DNA of 64,000 bases from Phytohabitans rumicis (lineage in GTDB: Bacteria > Actinomycetota > Actinomycetes > Mycobacteriales > Micromonosporaceae), in NCBI RefSeq assembly GCF_011764445.1, contig NZ_BLPG01000001.1:6589001-6653000 (forward strand). Direction: 5' to 3'. The position numbers were made by a program, and so were the translations under genes. The number at the start of each line of letters is the position of its first letter. Within the stretch, counting starts at the first letter, position 1. Shown here piece after piece: positions 43,212 through 51,902 of this stretch. The notes under the pieces are model-generated. The model was not told where the DNA came from, made no database searches, and saw only the letters and a list, made by a program, of their open reading frames with translations.

Positions 43212-44690
43212 GTGCGTACACGAATCGTCCTTGCCCTTGTCGCGTTGGGTGCCACGGTCGGCGGCGCCGGCCTGGCGGCGGCGGCCACCGTGCCCGCGGC
43301 CGGTCCCATCACCACCCTGGCGAACGGCAACTTCGATTGGACCCGGCCCCAGACGGCCGCGACCGGGCTGACGGTGCCGTGGGGGCTGGCGTTCCTGCCC
43401 GACGGCAGCGCGCTGGTCAGCGAGCGCAACAGCGCCCGGGTGCTGCGGATCCCACCCGGCCAGCAGCCGCAGCAGGTCGCGACCATCAACGGCGTCTCGG
43501 CGACCGGTGAGGCGGGGCTGCTCGGGCTCGCGGTCTCCCCGACGTACGGGCAGGACGGGTTCGTCTACGCGTACTTCACGTCGGCCTCGGACAACCGGAT
43601 CGTGCGGTTCACGCTGGCCGCGCCGCAGACCCAGACGCCGATCCTGACCGGACTGGCGCGGGCGAGCATCCACGACGGCGGGCGGATCGCGTTCGGGCCG
43701 GACGGCATGCTGTACGCGGGCGTCGGCGACGCCGGCAACACCGCCAACGCGCAAAACCCGCAGAGCCGCAACGGCAAGATCCTGCGCATGCGGCCGGACG
43801 GCAGCACGCCGCCGGACAACCCGACCGCGGGCTCGCTCGTCTACAGCCTCGGCCACCGCAACGTGCAGGGGCTGGCCTGGGACTCGTCCGGTCGGCTGTA
43901 CGCCAGTGAGTTCGGGCAGAACACCTGGGACGAGGTCAACTACATCGTGCCGGGCGGCAACTACGGCTGGCCGACGGTGGAGGGCCGGGCCGGCGATTCG
44001 CGCTTCCGGGACCCGATCGTGCAGTGGACCACCGCCGAGGCGTCCCCGAGCGGTGCGGCCGTGGACGGCAACACGCTGCTGGTCGCGGCGCTGCGCGGGA
44101 CCCGGCTGTGGCAGGTCCCGCTGAACGGCAGCGGCGGCGCCGGCACCCCGACCGCCCAGCTCACCGGGCAGTACGGGCGGCTGCGCACGGTCGCCGTGGG
44201 CCCGGACGGCTACCTGTGGGTGATGACGAGCAACCGGGACGGCCGCGGCACGCCCGCCGCCACCGACGACCGGATCCTGCGCTTCCCGCCGGTCGGCACG
44301 GTGCCCACCAGCACGGCGTCGCCCGTGCCCACGGTCATCACGACGTCGCCGCCGGTCACCACGCCGCCGCCGGCCGGTGCGTGCAGCGTGTCGTACCAGC
44401 TGAACCAGTGGAGCAACGGCTTCACGGCCAACGTGACCGTCACCAACAACGGCGGGGCGATCAACGGCTGGGCGCTCACCTGGAGCTTCGCCGGCAACCA
44501 GCAGATCACCAACGCGTGGAACTCCACGGTCACCCAGAGCGGGACGGCCGTGACCGCGCGCAACGCGAGCTGGAACGCGTCGATCCCGGCGGGCGGCACG
44601 GCGAACTTCGGCTTCCAAGCGACGTACAGCGGCACCAATGCGCGGCCGGCTGAGTTCCGGCTCAACAACACGGTCTGCACGGCCACCTAG
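43212..44690 (+). CDS. PQQ-dependent sugar dehydrogenase-like protein with C-terminal CBM2
   Basis: This 492-aa secreted protein has a signal peptide (to about residue 25), a six-bladed beta-propeller of the soluble glucose/aldose sugar dehydrogenase type ([57 protein letters not shown]), a Thr/Pro linker and a CBM2 ([20 protein letters not shown]). It would oxidise sugars while bound to cellulose, possibly using PQQ and feeding electrons to other enzymes. The GTG start at 43212 has GGAGGGA 7 bases upstream. Propeller plus CBM2 is an uncommon pairing. Confidence 0.85.
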   Translation: MRTRIVLALVALGATVGGAGLAAAATVPAAGPITTLANGNFDWTRPQTAATGLTVPWGLAFLPDGSALVSERNSARVLRIPPGQQPQQVATINGVSATGEAGLLGLAVSPTYGQDGFVYAYFTSASDNRIVRFTLAAPQTQTPILTGLARASIHDGGRIAFGPDGMLYAGVGDAGNTANAQNPQSRNGKILRMRPDGSTPPDNPTAGSLVYSLGHRNVQGLAWDSSGRLYASEFGQNTWDEVNYIVPGGNYGWPTVEGRAGDSRFRDPIVQWTTAEASPSGAAVDGNTLLVAALRGTRLWQVPLNGSGGAGTPTAQLTGQYGRLRTVAVGPDGYLWVMTSNRDGRGTPAATDDRILRFPPVGTVPTSTASPVPTVITTSPPVTTPPPAGACSVSYQLNQWSNGFTANVTVTNNGGAINGWALTWSFAGNQQITNAWNSTVTQSGTAVTARNASWNASIPAGGTANFGFQATYSGTNARPAEFRLNNTVCTAT

Positions 44691-44701
44691 ACTGGGCGCT
44701 C

Positions 44702-46773
44702 GTGACTGCTGCTGTTGCCTTTGATGCCGCCACGAGCACCTGGACCCTGACCACCCCATCGACCTCGTACGCGTTCCGACGCAGTGAGGGCTCACTCTGG
44801 CACGTGCACTGGGGGCCGCGGCTGGCGCCGGAGCAACTCGCCGGGCTTCCGCTGCGCTCGCGCAGCCACGGCGACGTGTTCGGCGAGGAGTTGCCAGGCG
44901 AGGGCGGCGAGCGGTTCGGGCCGCCGTCGCTGCGGGTCGCCTTCGCCGACGGGGTGCGCGCGGTCGAGTGGGACTACGTCGACCACACGATCGACGGCGG
45001 CCACCTGACCGTGCGGCTCGCCGACCGGCACTACCCGCTCGAGGTCGAGCTGCACTACCGGGTGTACGACGACTCGGACGTCATCGAGCGGTGGAGCGCG
45101 TTGCGGCACACGGGTGACGCCGACCCCATCGTGGTCGACATCGCCGACTCGGCGTCCTGGACGCTGCCCGCCCGGCCTGACTACCGGCTCAGCTACGTGG
45201 CGGGGAGTGGAGCGCCGAGTTCCAGCTGCGGCGGGTGCCCCTCGTGCCCGGCGGGGAGACCGTGCTCACCAGCCGGCGTGGCATCACCCGGCACCAGAGC
45301 AACCCGTGGCTGACCGTGGACTCAGGTGACGCCACCGAGGAGCACGGCGAGACGTGGACCGCCGCCCTGGCGTGGAGCGGCACGTGGCGGATCGCGGCAC
45401 TGCGTACCCTCGGCGGGCACGTCACGGTGAGCGGCGGGTCAGGACACGACGGCGCACCGCGGACGCTGGCCCCCGGCGCGCGGTGGGAAACCCCGGTGTT
45501 CGCGGGACTCTATGCCGCGGACGGCTTCGGTGGCGCGAGCCGCCGGTGGCACGAGCACGCCCGCCGCCACGTGCTGCCCACACCCGACGAGGTACGGCCG
45601 GTGCTCTACAACTCGTGGGAGGGCACCTGGTTCGACGTCAACGAGGACAACCAGCGGGAGATCGCCGCGCTGGCCGCCGAGATGGGCGTCGAGCTCTTCG
45701 TGATGGACGACGGATGGTTCGGCGGTCGGACGAGCGAGCGAGCCGGCCTCGGCGACTGGTGGCCCAACCCGGACCGCTTCCCGAACGGCCTCACCCCGCT
45801 CATCCAGGAGGTGCACAAGCTGGGCATGCGGTTCGGGCTGTGGGTGGAGCCGGAGATGGTGAACCCGGACAGCGACCTCTACCGGGCACACCCGGACTGG
45901 GTGCTGCACATGCCCAACCGCGGTCGTACCGAGATCCGCAACCAACTGGTGCTCGACTTTGGACGGTCCGAAGTGGCCGAATGGGCGTACGGCTGGCTGG
46001 ACCGGCTGCTCGCCGAGCACGAGATCGACTTCATCAAGTGGGACATGAACCGTCCCTTCACCGAGACGCCGCCGGACGCGTTCACCGCACACACCGAGGC
46101 GGTCTACTCCATCTTGGACAGACTGCGGGCCGCCCATCCGCAGGTCCGCATCGAGAGCTGCGCCAGCGGCGGCGGACGGGTGGACCTGGGCGTACTGGCC
46201 CGCACCGACCAGGTCTGGACCTCCGACAACACCGACCCGGTTGATCGGATCCACATCCAACATGGGTACAGCCAGGTTTACCCGGCGCAGGCGATGGGCG
46301 CCTGGGCCAGCGATCCGGTCAACCCGCTGACCCGGCGGCTGGCCCCGGTGCGGTTCCGCTTCCATGTCGCGATGGCGGGCGCGCTCGGCATCAGCGGCAG
46401 CCTGCACGAGTGGCCCGCCGCGGAACGCCAGGAGGCGGCCGCCCTGGTGGCCCAGTACAAGGACATTCGGCACGTGGTCCAGCACGGTGCGCTGTACCGA
46501 CTCACACCGCCCACAGTGGAGGGTACGACGGTCGTGCAGTACGTGTCGGCCGACCGCTCGGAAGCGGTGGTGCTCGCGTGGCGGCCGGCCGTTCGGCACG
46601 GTCAAGCGGACCCGCCGGTGCGCCTCGCCGGGCTGGACCCGTCGGCCCGCTACCAGGACCCGTCGACCGGCACCACGTACGACGGCGCCGTCCTGATGGC
46701 GTACGGCCTGGAGCCGGCCTTCCCCAAGGGCGACTACGCCAGCACACTGATCCACCTCCGCACCGTCCCGTAA
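44702..46773 (+). CDS. Alpha-galactosidase, glycoside hydrolase family 36, frame interrupted
   Basis: The protein of about 690 aa carries an N-terminal beta-supersandwich domain and a TIM barrel with GH36 signatures: FVMDDGWFGGR, GLWVEPEMVNPDS, FIKWDMNRPFTE (nucleophile Asp), and VWTSDNTDPVDR (acid/base Asp). It removes terminal alpha-galactose from raffinose-type sugars or galactomannan. No signal peptide is seen, so it is cytoplasmic. The frame breaks at the G4 run 45202-45205; one added G joins ...YVAGEWSAEFQLRRVP.... It starts at GTG 11 bp after the sugar dehydrogenase stop. Confidence 0.88.
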
Positions 46774-46800
46774 CGCCCGCCGCGTTCCCCGCGCCGCCTC

Positions 46801-46850
46801 GCGCCGCGTCGCCGCGCGCCGCCGCGCGCCGCGTCGCCGCGCGCCGCCGC
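46801..46850 (+). repeat. Perfect 25-bp tandem duplication
   Basis: The 25-mer starting GCGCCGCGTCGCCGCGCGCC occurs twice head to tail (46801-46825, 46826-46850), within a GC-only stretch from about 46785 to 46863. It lies 27 bp after the alpha-galactosidase stop and 13 bp before palindromic element copy 2. Confidence 0.85.
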
Positions 46851-46863
46851 GCCGCCGCGCGCC

Positions 46864-46962
46864 GATCAAGGCCCTGCGCGTCGATCAAGGGCGAACGGTC
46901 GTGCTTTGATCTCCGATCCACGACCGTTTGTCCTTGATCGACGGGAAAGTCCTTGATCGACG
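46864..46962 (-). repeat. Palindromic intergenic element, copy 2
   Basis: The core arms are 46883-46903 and 46919-46939. The two differences between the arms are both G-T type, so an RNA stem would still pair. The 15-base loop contains GATCTCC, the reverse of copies 1 and 3. Outer GATCAAGG/CCTTGATC pairs flank it on both sides. It lies downstream of the alpha-galactosidase gene and upstream of the ROK kinase gene. Confidence 0.88.
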
Positions 46963-47029
46963 CGGGGCGGCGGAGGGTGGAGGGCGAGCCGCTCTGCGGG
47001 CGCGGGGCGCGGAAGGCACACTGGCAGGC

Positions 47030-47781
47030 GTGACGACGACGCTGGCTATCGACTGTGGGGCGGGGGGATCAAGGCATCCGTGCTGGACGAGGCGGGCACC
47101 ATGCGCGCCCAGCCGGTGCGGGTGCCCACGCCGTACCCGTTGCCGCCGTCCCTGTTCGTGCAGACCCTCGCCGACCTGGCCGCCAAGCTGCCGACCGCGG
47201 ACCGGGCGACGGTGGGCATGCCGGGGATGATCAGGCATGGGGTGGTGGTCGCGACGCCGCACTATGTGACGCGCAACGGTCCCCGTACCAAGGTGGATCC
47301 GGACCTGGTCCAGGAGTGGGCGGGGTTTGACGCCCGGTCCGCGCTCGGCGACGCCTTCGGGGTGCCCACGCTGGTGCTGAACGACGCGGAGGTGCACGGC
47401 GCCGGGGTGGTCGCCGGCACCGGGCTGGAGCTGGTCCTGACCCTGGGTACGGGGCTGGGCTGCGCGCTCTTCGACGGCGGGATCCTGGCACCGCACCTGG
47501 AGTTTTCGCAGGCGCCGGTGCGCTGGGGGCTGAGCTACGACACGTACATCGGCGAGCACGAGCGGCGGCGGCTGGGGGACACGTTCTGGTCCCGGCGGAT
47601 CCGCACGATCGTGGAGGGCCTGCGGCCGGTGTTTCTGTGGGACCGGCTCTACCTGGGTGGCGGCAACTCCCGGCGGATCCGGCCCGAGCAGCTCGTGCGG
47701 ATGGGCGACGACGTGGTCGTGGTGCCCAACACCGCCGGCATCATCGGCGGCGTGCGAGCGTGGTCACTCACGAGGCCGTAG
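47030..47781 (+). CDS. ROK-type sugar kinase (glucokinase-like), frame interrupted
   Basis: The protein of about 250 aa has the ROK/ASKHA phosphate-binding layout: N-terminal TLAIDCGGGGIKASVLDE (after adding one G in the runs at 47057-47067), the adenosine motif LVLTLGTGLGCALFDGG, and DRLYLGGGNSRRI near the C terminus. The zinc motif CxCGxxGC of classic ROK glucokinases is absent, and the size is nearer to polyphosphate glucokinases. It would phosphorylate a hexose after glycoside cleavage by the neighbouring enzymes. The GTG start at 47030 is inferred from the motif position. Confidence 0.78.
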
Positions 47782-47786
47782 CCGCC

Positions 47787-47869
47787 GATCAAGGACTTCT
47801 GCGTCGATCAAGGGCAAATGGTCGCGGTTTGGAGATCAAAGCACGGCCATTTGCCCTTGATCGACGCGA
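47787..47869 (+). repeat. Palindromic intergenic element, copy 3
   Basis: The core arms are 47806-47826 and 47842-47862, with one mismatch and one G-T pair. The loop GTTTGGAGATCAAAG has the GGAGATC orientation of copy 1. The left outer GATCAAGG is kept (47787 onward); the right outer arm has decayed. It lies between the convergent ROK kinase and PAC2 genes. Confidence 0.85.
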
Positions 47870-47921
47870 AAGGGCGGGAAGGGCGACGCGAAGAAGGGGC
47901 GGGAAGGGCACGCAAGAGCGG

Positions 47922-48836
47922 CTAAGAGGGGCCGGGGTCGCGGCCTTGCTCGGCTAGGAAGCGTTCCAGCTCGGCGCCTAGCTCCTCGGCGGTGGGCAGG
48001 GGGCCGCTGTCGGCGAGCAGGTTGGCGCCGAGGGTGCGCCCCCGGGTGAACGCGTCGTACTGCTCTTCCAGGGCCCGGACCAGCTCGGCGGCCTCGGCGG
48101 TCTGGGCGATCTGCTGGTCGACGTCGGCGCGTACCAGCTCGGCGGCCTGGCGCAGGCCGTCGGTGGGCAGGAGCAGCCCGGTGGACTTGGACACCGAGGT
48201 CAGCAGCACCTCGGCGGCCGCCGGGTACTCGGCCTGGGCGAGGTAGTGCGGGACGTGGGCGGCGAAGCCCATCGCGTCGTGGCTCTGCTGCCCGAGCCGG
48301 AACTCCAGCAGGTGGCCGGCGCTGCCCGGCACCTGGACCCGCTGCAGCCAGGGCTCGTAGCCGGCGACCAGCTCCCGTCGACTGCCGTGAGCGGTGATGC
48401 CGGTGGGGCGGGTGTGGGGCACGGCCATCGGGATGGAGTTGAGCCCGACGGACAGGCGTACGCCGAGCCGGTCGACCAGGGCGATGAGCGCGGCCACGAA
48501 CCGCTCCCACTGCAGGTCCGGCTCCGGGCCGGTGAGCAGCAGGAACGGCGTACCGGCGTCGTCGCCCAGCAGGTGCAGCTCCACCCGCGGGTCCTCGTAC
48601 GACTCCCAGTGGTCCTCGACGAAGATCATCGGGGGCCGCCGGGATCGGTAGTCGATGAGCTGGTCGACGTCGAACCGGGCCACCGCGCGGGACTCGAGCG
48701 TCTCCAGGAGGTGCTCGCGGGCCAGGCGGGTCGCGTTGCCCGCGTCGACGAAGCCGCTCAGCGCCTGCACCAGCACCGGCCTGCCCAGCTCGGGCAGGTC
48801 CTCGGCCAGCTCGTACAGGCCATGCGGATCGAGCAC
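47922..48836 (-). CDS. PAC2 family protein
   Basis: This 304-aa protein belongs to the PAC2 (proteasome assembly chaperone 2-like) family, seen in VLDPHGLYELAEDLPELGRP, QALSGFVDAGNATRLAREHLL, and GLNSIPMAVPHTRP. In actinobacteria this family is conserved, but its function is not settled. I chose the GTG at 48836 because GGAGGAGG lies just upstream. The frame stays open further upstream into the adenosine deaminase gene, so a longer reading is possible but would be artefactual. Confidence 0.85.
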   Translation of the reverse strand: MLDPHGLYELAEDLPELGRPVLVQALSGFVDAGNATRLAREHLLETLESRAVARFDVDQLIDYRSRRPPMIFVEDHWESYEDPRVELHLLGDDAGTPFLLLTGPEPDLQWERFVAALIALVDRLGVRLSVGLNSIPMAVPHTRPTGITAHGSRRELVAGYEPWLQRVQVPGSAGHLLEFRLGQQSHDAMGFAAHVPHYLAQAEYPAAAEVLLTSVSKSTGLLLPTDGLRQAAELVRADVDQQIAQTAEAAELVRALEEQYDAFTRGRTLGANLLADSGPLPTAEELGAELERFLAEQGRDPGPS

Positions 48837-48858
48837 CGGTCCTCCTCCGTACAAACAC

Positions 48859-49838
48859 CTACTCGTCATTAAACCCGCGGGCCCAGCCGTCGATTCCCGC
48901 CAAGAGCCGACTCCGGACCTCCGGCGGCGCCGCCGACGCCTCGACCGAGTGCCGGGCCAGTACCGCCAGCTCGGCGTCCGAGCAGCCCAGGTCGTGCCGG
49001 GCGATCTCGTACTGCCGGTGCAGCCCGCCGGGAACAGCAGCGGGTCGTCGCTGCCGAGCGCGACCCGTACACCGGCCCCGAGCAGGGTACGCACGGGTAC
49101 GGCGGCCAGGTTCGCGATCACGCCGAGCGGTGGGTATGACGTGGGGCACACCTCCAGTGTCACGCCCTCGTTCGCCAGCAGGTCGAGCGTGGCCGGGTCG
49201 GCGCAGGCGGTCAGCCCGTGCCCGATCCGGCGGGCGCCGAGCAGCGTGACGCAGTCGCGCACGTGCCGGGCCGGCTCGTAGAACCCACCGTGCGGCACCG
49301 CGAGCAGCCCCGCGCCGGCCGCGATCCGAAACGCGGGCGCGAAGTCGGCCACCCTCCCGAGGCGTTCATCGTTGGACAGTCCAAAGCCGACGACGCCGGC
49401 ACCGGCATAGCGGGCGGCCAGGCGCGCGACGCGTTCCGCCTCGTCGGGGGAGCGGGCCCAGCTCGCGGCCAGGACCACGCCGGTGGCACCGCCGCCGGCG
49501 CCGGCCAGCACCGCCTCCACGACCGGCTCCAGGCCGCCCAGCCGCGCGGCGTACGAGGTGGGGTCGACCTGGATCTCCACCCACCCCGCGCCGTCCGCCG
49601 CGTCGTCCGCTGTGGCCTCGGCTACCACGCGGGCGATGTCCTCCGGGGTACGCAGTGCGGCGCGCGCCGCGTCGTACCTGCTCTGGAACGCGGGCCACGC
49701 GTGCGCGCCGCCCGAGTCCAGCGGCGGCGGCAGGGGTACGCCATAGCGGTCGGCCAGTTCGGCGAGGGTGGCCGGGCGCATGGAGCCGGTGAGGTGGAGA
49801 TGGAGGTTCGCCTTCGGCAGGAGACGCGGGTCACGCAC
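48859..49838 (-). CDS. Adenosine deaminase family protein, frame interrupted
   Basis: This protein of about 327 aa carries the adenosine deaminase zinc and catalytic motifs: NLHLHLTG near the N terminus, VPHGGFYEP, RIGHGLTAC, and VALGSDDPLLF. It hydrolyses the amino group of adenosine or a related purine. The frame breaks after DDPLLFPAG; one added base at the triple C (plus strand) at 49024-49026 continues it as LHRQYEIARHDLGCSDAEL to a TAG at 48859-48861. The PAC2 gene begins 22 bp downstream on the same strand. Confidence 0.85.
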
Positions 49839-50165
49839 GGCTCGACCCTAACCGCGACTATGACTACTATGGGTCCACAGGCGACTACGTTGAGTTTCAA
49901 GGCTTCTGTTGCGTGGACGGCGGTCCAAGGACCCCTCTCAGCCGAACGGATGAGGTAGTCACACGCCCTCGGGCGCGCATCTACTTGTGGACATATCTAA
50001 CCTCATGTCATGACTTCATGGGCATACCCGACATGCCGGTCTAGCGAGGTTCGCGCCTCGGCTCAACCGCCTGTCGTGGAGTGCCCGAATAGTTAGCCTG
50101 GCAAAGTGGTGAGCGTCACAAAATCACTGTGGGTAATCGCCCGTGAAGCTGCCTAGCCTCGCTGG
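49839..50165. other. Divergent intergenic region with small palindromes
   Basis: These 327 bp separate the adenosine deaminase gene and a cell-wall protein gene. I see no gene or RNA. Short dyads are GTCATGAC near 50008-50015, GGCAT/ATGCC at 50021-50025 and 50033-50037, and GTGA-GCG-TCAC at 50109-50119, about 47 bp before the ATG. The last resembles half-sites of CRP-type regulators and may be a binding site. Confidence 0.4.
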
Positions 50166-51140
50166 ATGCGTGACGACGACAAGAAAATCCCCCAGAACGC
50201 CGCCACAGCTACCCCTAACCGTTCGGCTGATGGCACATCCACCGGAAAGCATCGCCTTCACACTCAGTCATGGCACACCGTCGCCCGCGAGCGTGCGACG
50301 CAGTGGGCCACTGAGCTCCCGGCCTGGCTCCGCACCCGGAGTTGGCCGTCGTTCAGCGACCAGTTCAGCGGTCGCCGGCTGCGGCTCGCCGTGGCCACCA
50401 GCGTGATCGGTGCGCTCGGCTTCGCCGCGGTCGCCGAGAACGTGGCCACCACCGACGCCGTCACCTCGGTGTCGCCGGCCGCTGCCGCGCAGGCGCAGGT
50501 GGCGGAGCGGGCCCAGGCCCAGCAGGCGGCGTCCCGGTCGCAGCGGGTCCAGGCCGAGGCGGCCGCCAAGGCCAAGAAGGACGCTGCCGCCAAGGCCGCC
50601 GCGGCCAAGGCCGCGGCCGACAAGAAGGCGGCGGCGCAGAAGGCCGCCGCCGCCGCTGCCGCCGCCGCGAAGTCGCCGGCGCACGTGGCCCCGGTCGGCA
50701 GCCTTACGCAGGTCCAGATGGACAACGCGCAGGCCATCGTCCAGACCGGACTGAACCTCGGCGTGCCGCAGCGTGGCCTGGTCATCGCGGTGGCCACCGC
50801 CATGCAGGAGAGCACGCTGCTCAACCGGGCCAGCGAGGTGCTGCCCGAGTCCTACCAGTACACGCACCAGGGCACCGGCTCCGACCACGACTCGGTGGGC
50901 CTGTTCCAGCAGCGGCCGAGCAGCGGCTGGGGCTCCGTGGCCAACCTGATGAAGCCCGAGTACGCGGCGACGGCGTTCTACCGGGTGCTGCTGCAGGTGC
51001 CGGGCTGGCAGGGCATGGCGCTGACGTACGCCGCGCAGGCCGTCCAGGTCTCGGCGTACCCGGAGGCGTACGCCAAGCACGAGGGCGGCGCCGCGTGGAT
51101 CGTCAGCACGTTGCTGAAGGCCGGCGTCAAGGCACAGTAG
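50166..51140 (+). CDS. Cell-envelope protein, peptidoglycan lytic/resuscitation-like domain with coiled coil
   Basis: This 324-aa protein has a polar N-terminal region (about 70 residues), one membrane segment or signal anchor (LAVATSVIGALGFAAVAENV), a long Ala/Lys/Gln-rich helical stretch (about residues 105-175, of the type AAKAAAAKAAADKKAAAQKA), and a C-terminal lysozyme-like domain (QMDNAQAIVQTGLNLGVPQRG, VATAMQESTLLN, DSVGLFQQRPSSGWGSV). The E in MQES could be the catalytic glutamate of a lytic transglycosylase-like fold. It would act on peptidoglycan outside the membrane. Family annotations for such proteins are usually 'hypothetical'. Confidence 0.7.
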   Translation: MRDDDKKIPQNAATATPNRSADGTSTGKHRLHTQSWHTVARERATQWATELPAWLRTRSWPSFSDQFSGRRLRLAVATSVIGALGFAAVAENVATTDAVTSVSPAAAAQAQVAERAQAQQAASRSQRVQAEAAAKAKKDAAAKAAAAKAAADKKAAAQKAAAAAAAAAKSPAHVAPVGSLTQVQMDNAQAIVQTGLNLGVPQRGLVIAVATAMQESTLLNRASEVLPESYQYTHQGTGSDHDSVGLFQQRPSSGWGSVANLMKPEYAATAFYRVLLQVPGWQGMALTYAAQAVQVSAYPEAYAKHEGGAAWIVSTLLKAGVKAQ

Positions 51141-51194
51141 GTAGTGGCGACTCCGGGGCACTATGGAGTAACCCCCTCTCCCCCGGAGCCCGCT

Positions 51195-51902
51195 ATGAAC
51201 GATCCGTTACCAGAAGCTGACTCCATCGAGGACGACGCGCCCGCCGGGCCCCCGGCCGGCCTGTGGGAACGCATGAAGGGCGACCCGCAGTACGCCCCGG
51301 AACACCTTGCCCTGGAGGCGGTGCGCCGGCTGGGGCCGGAGGCGCGTCAGTGGGCCGAGCAATCGCGGACGCGGCAACCCGACGTACACCCGGACGAGCT
51401 GGCCCGGCGCGCCACCAAGAGGTTCGTCAACCTGGCCCGGCTGTCCGGGGCCGTGTCGGGGGCCGCCGGCCTGCCCGGCGCCGTCGCCGACGTCGGCGTG
51501 CTGGCCTGGACCCAGGCCCGGATGGTGTTGCACATCGCGGCGGCGTACGGCGTCGACCCGGCGCACAGCGGCCGCGCCACGGACCTGCTCGTGCTGCAGA
51601 AGGTGCACAAGGTCGCCGAGGCGGCCCGGCTCGCGCTCGGCGTGGCCGCCGGCCGGGAACGCGCCGGCGCGCTCTTCGGCCAGCCGGCGGCGGCCGGGCG
51701 GGCGTTCGTCCGGCTGGGCGTCAAGCTGGCGCAGATGGCCGGCATCGGCGCGGCCAAGAAGATCGTGGCGAAGGCCGTGCCGGGCGCCGGGATCGTGTTC
51801 GGCACCTGGGCGAACTCATCGGCCACAAAGGACCTCGGCCGCCGTACCCAGGCTCTTTACCGGCCGGCGATCCCGCATCAGCGCCCGCCGTCGGAGTCCT
51901 GA
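51195..51902 (+). CDS. EcsC family protein
   Basis: This 235-aa protein has the features of the EcsC family: a helical body with Ala/Gly-rich segments (SGAVSGAAGLPGAVADVGVLAWTQARMVLHIAAAYG and KIVAKAVPGAGIVFGTWANS taken in parts). I start at the ATG at 51195, which has GGAG about 11 bases upstream; an ATG at 51144 would add 17 residues with no clear RBS. The biochemical role is unknown. The 3' end overlaps the convergent AfsR-type gene by 25 bp. Confidence 0.7.
   Translation: MNDPLPEADSIEDDAPAGPPAGLWERMKGDPQYAPEHLALEAVRRLGPEARQWAEQSRTRQPDVHPDELARRATKRFVNLARLSGAVSGAAGLPGAVADVGVLAWTQARMVLHIAAAYGVDPAHSGRATDLLVLQKVHKVAEAARLALGVAAGRERAGALFGQPAAAGRAFVRLGVKLAQMAGIGAAKKIVAKAVPGAGIVFGTWANSSATKDLGRRTQALYRPAIPHQRPPSES

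Noticed and set aside
49839-50165. Possible c-di-AMP (ydaO-type) riboswitch before the cell-wall protein gene, as is known for some cell-wall hydrolase genes in actinobacteria.
   Set aside because: I could not find the conserved core sequences or pairing in this leader.
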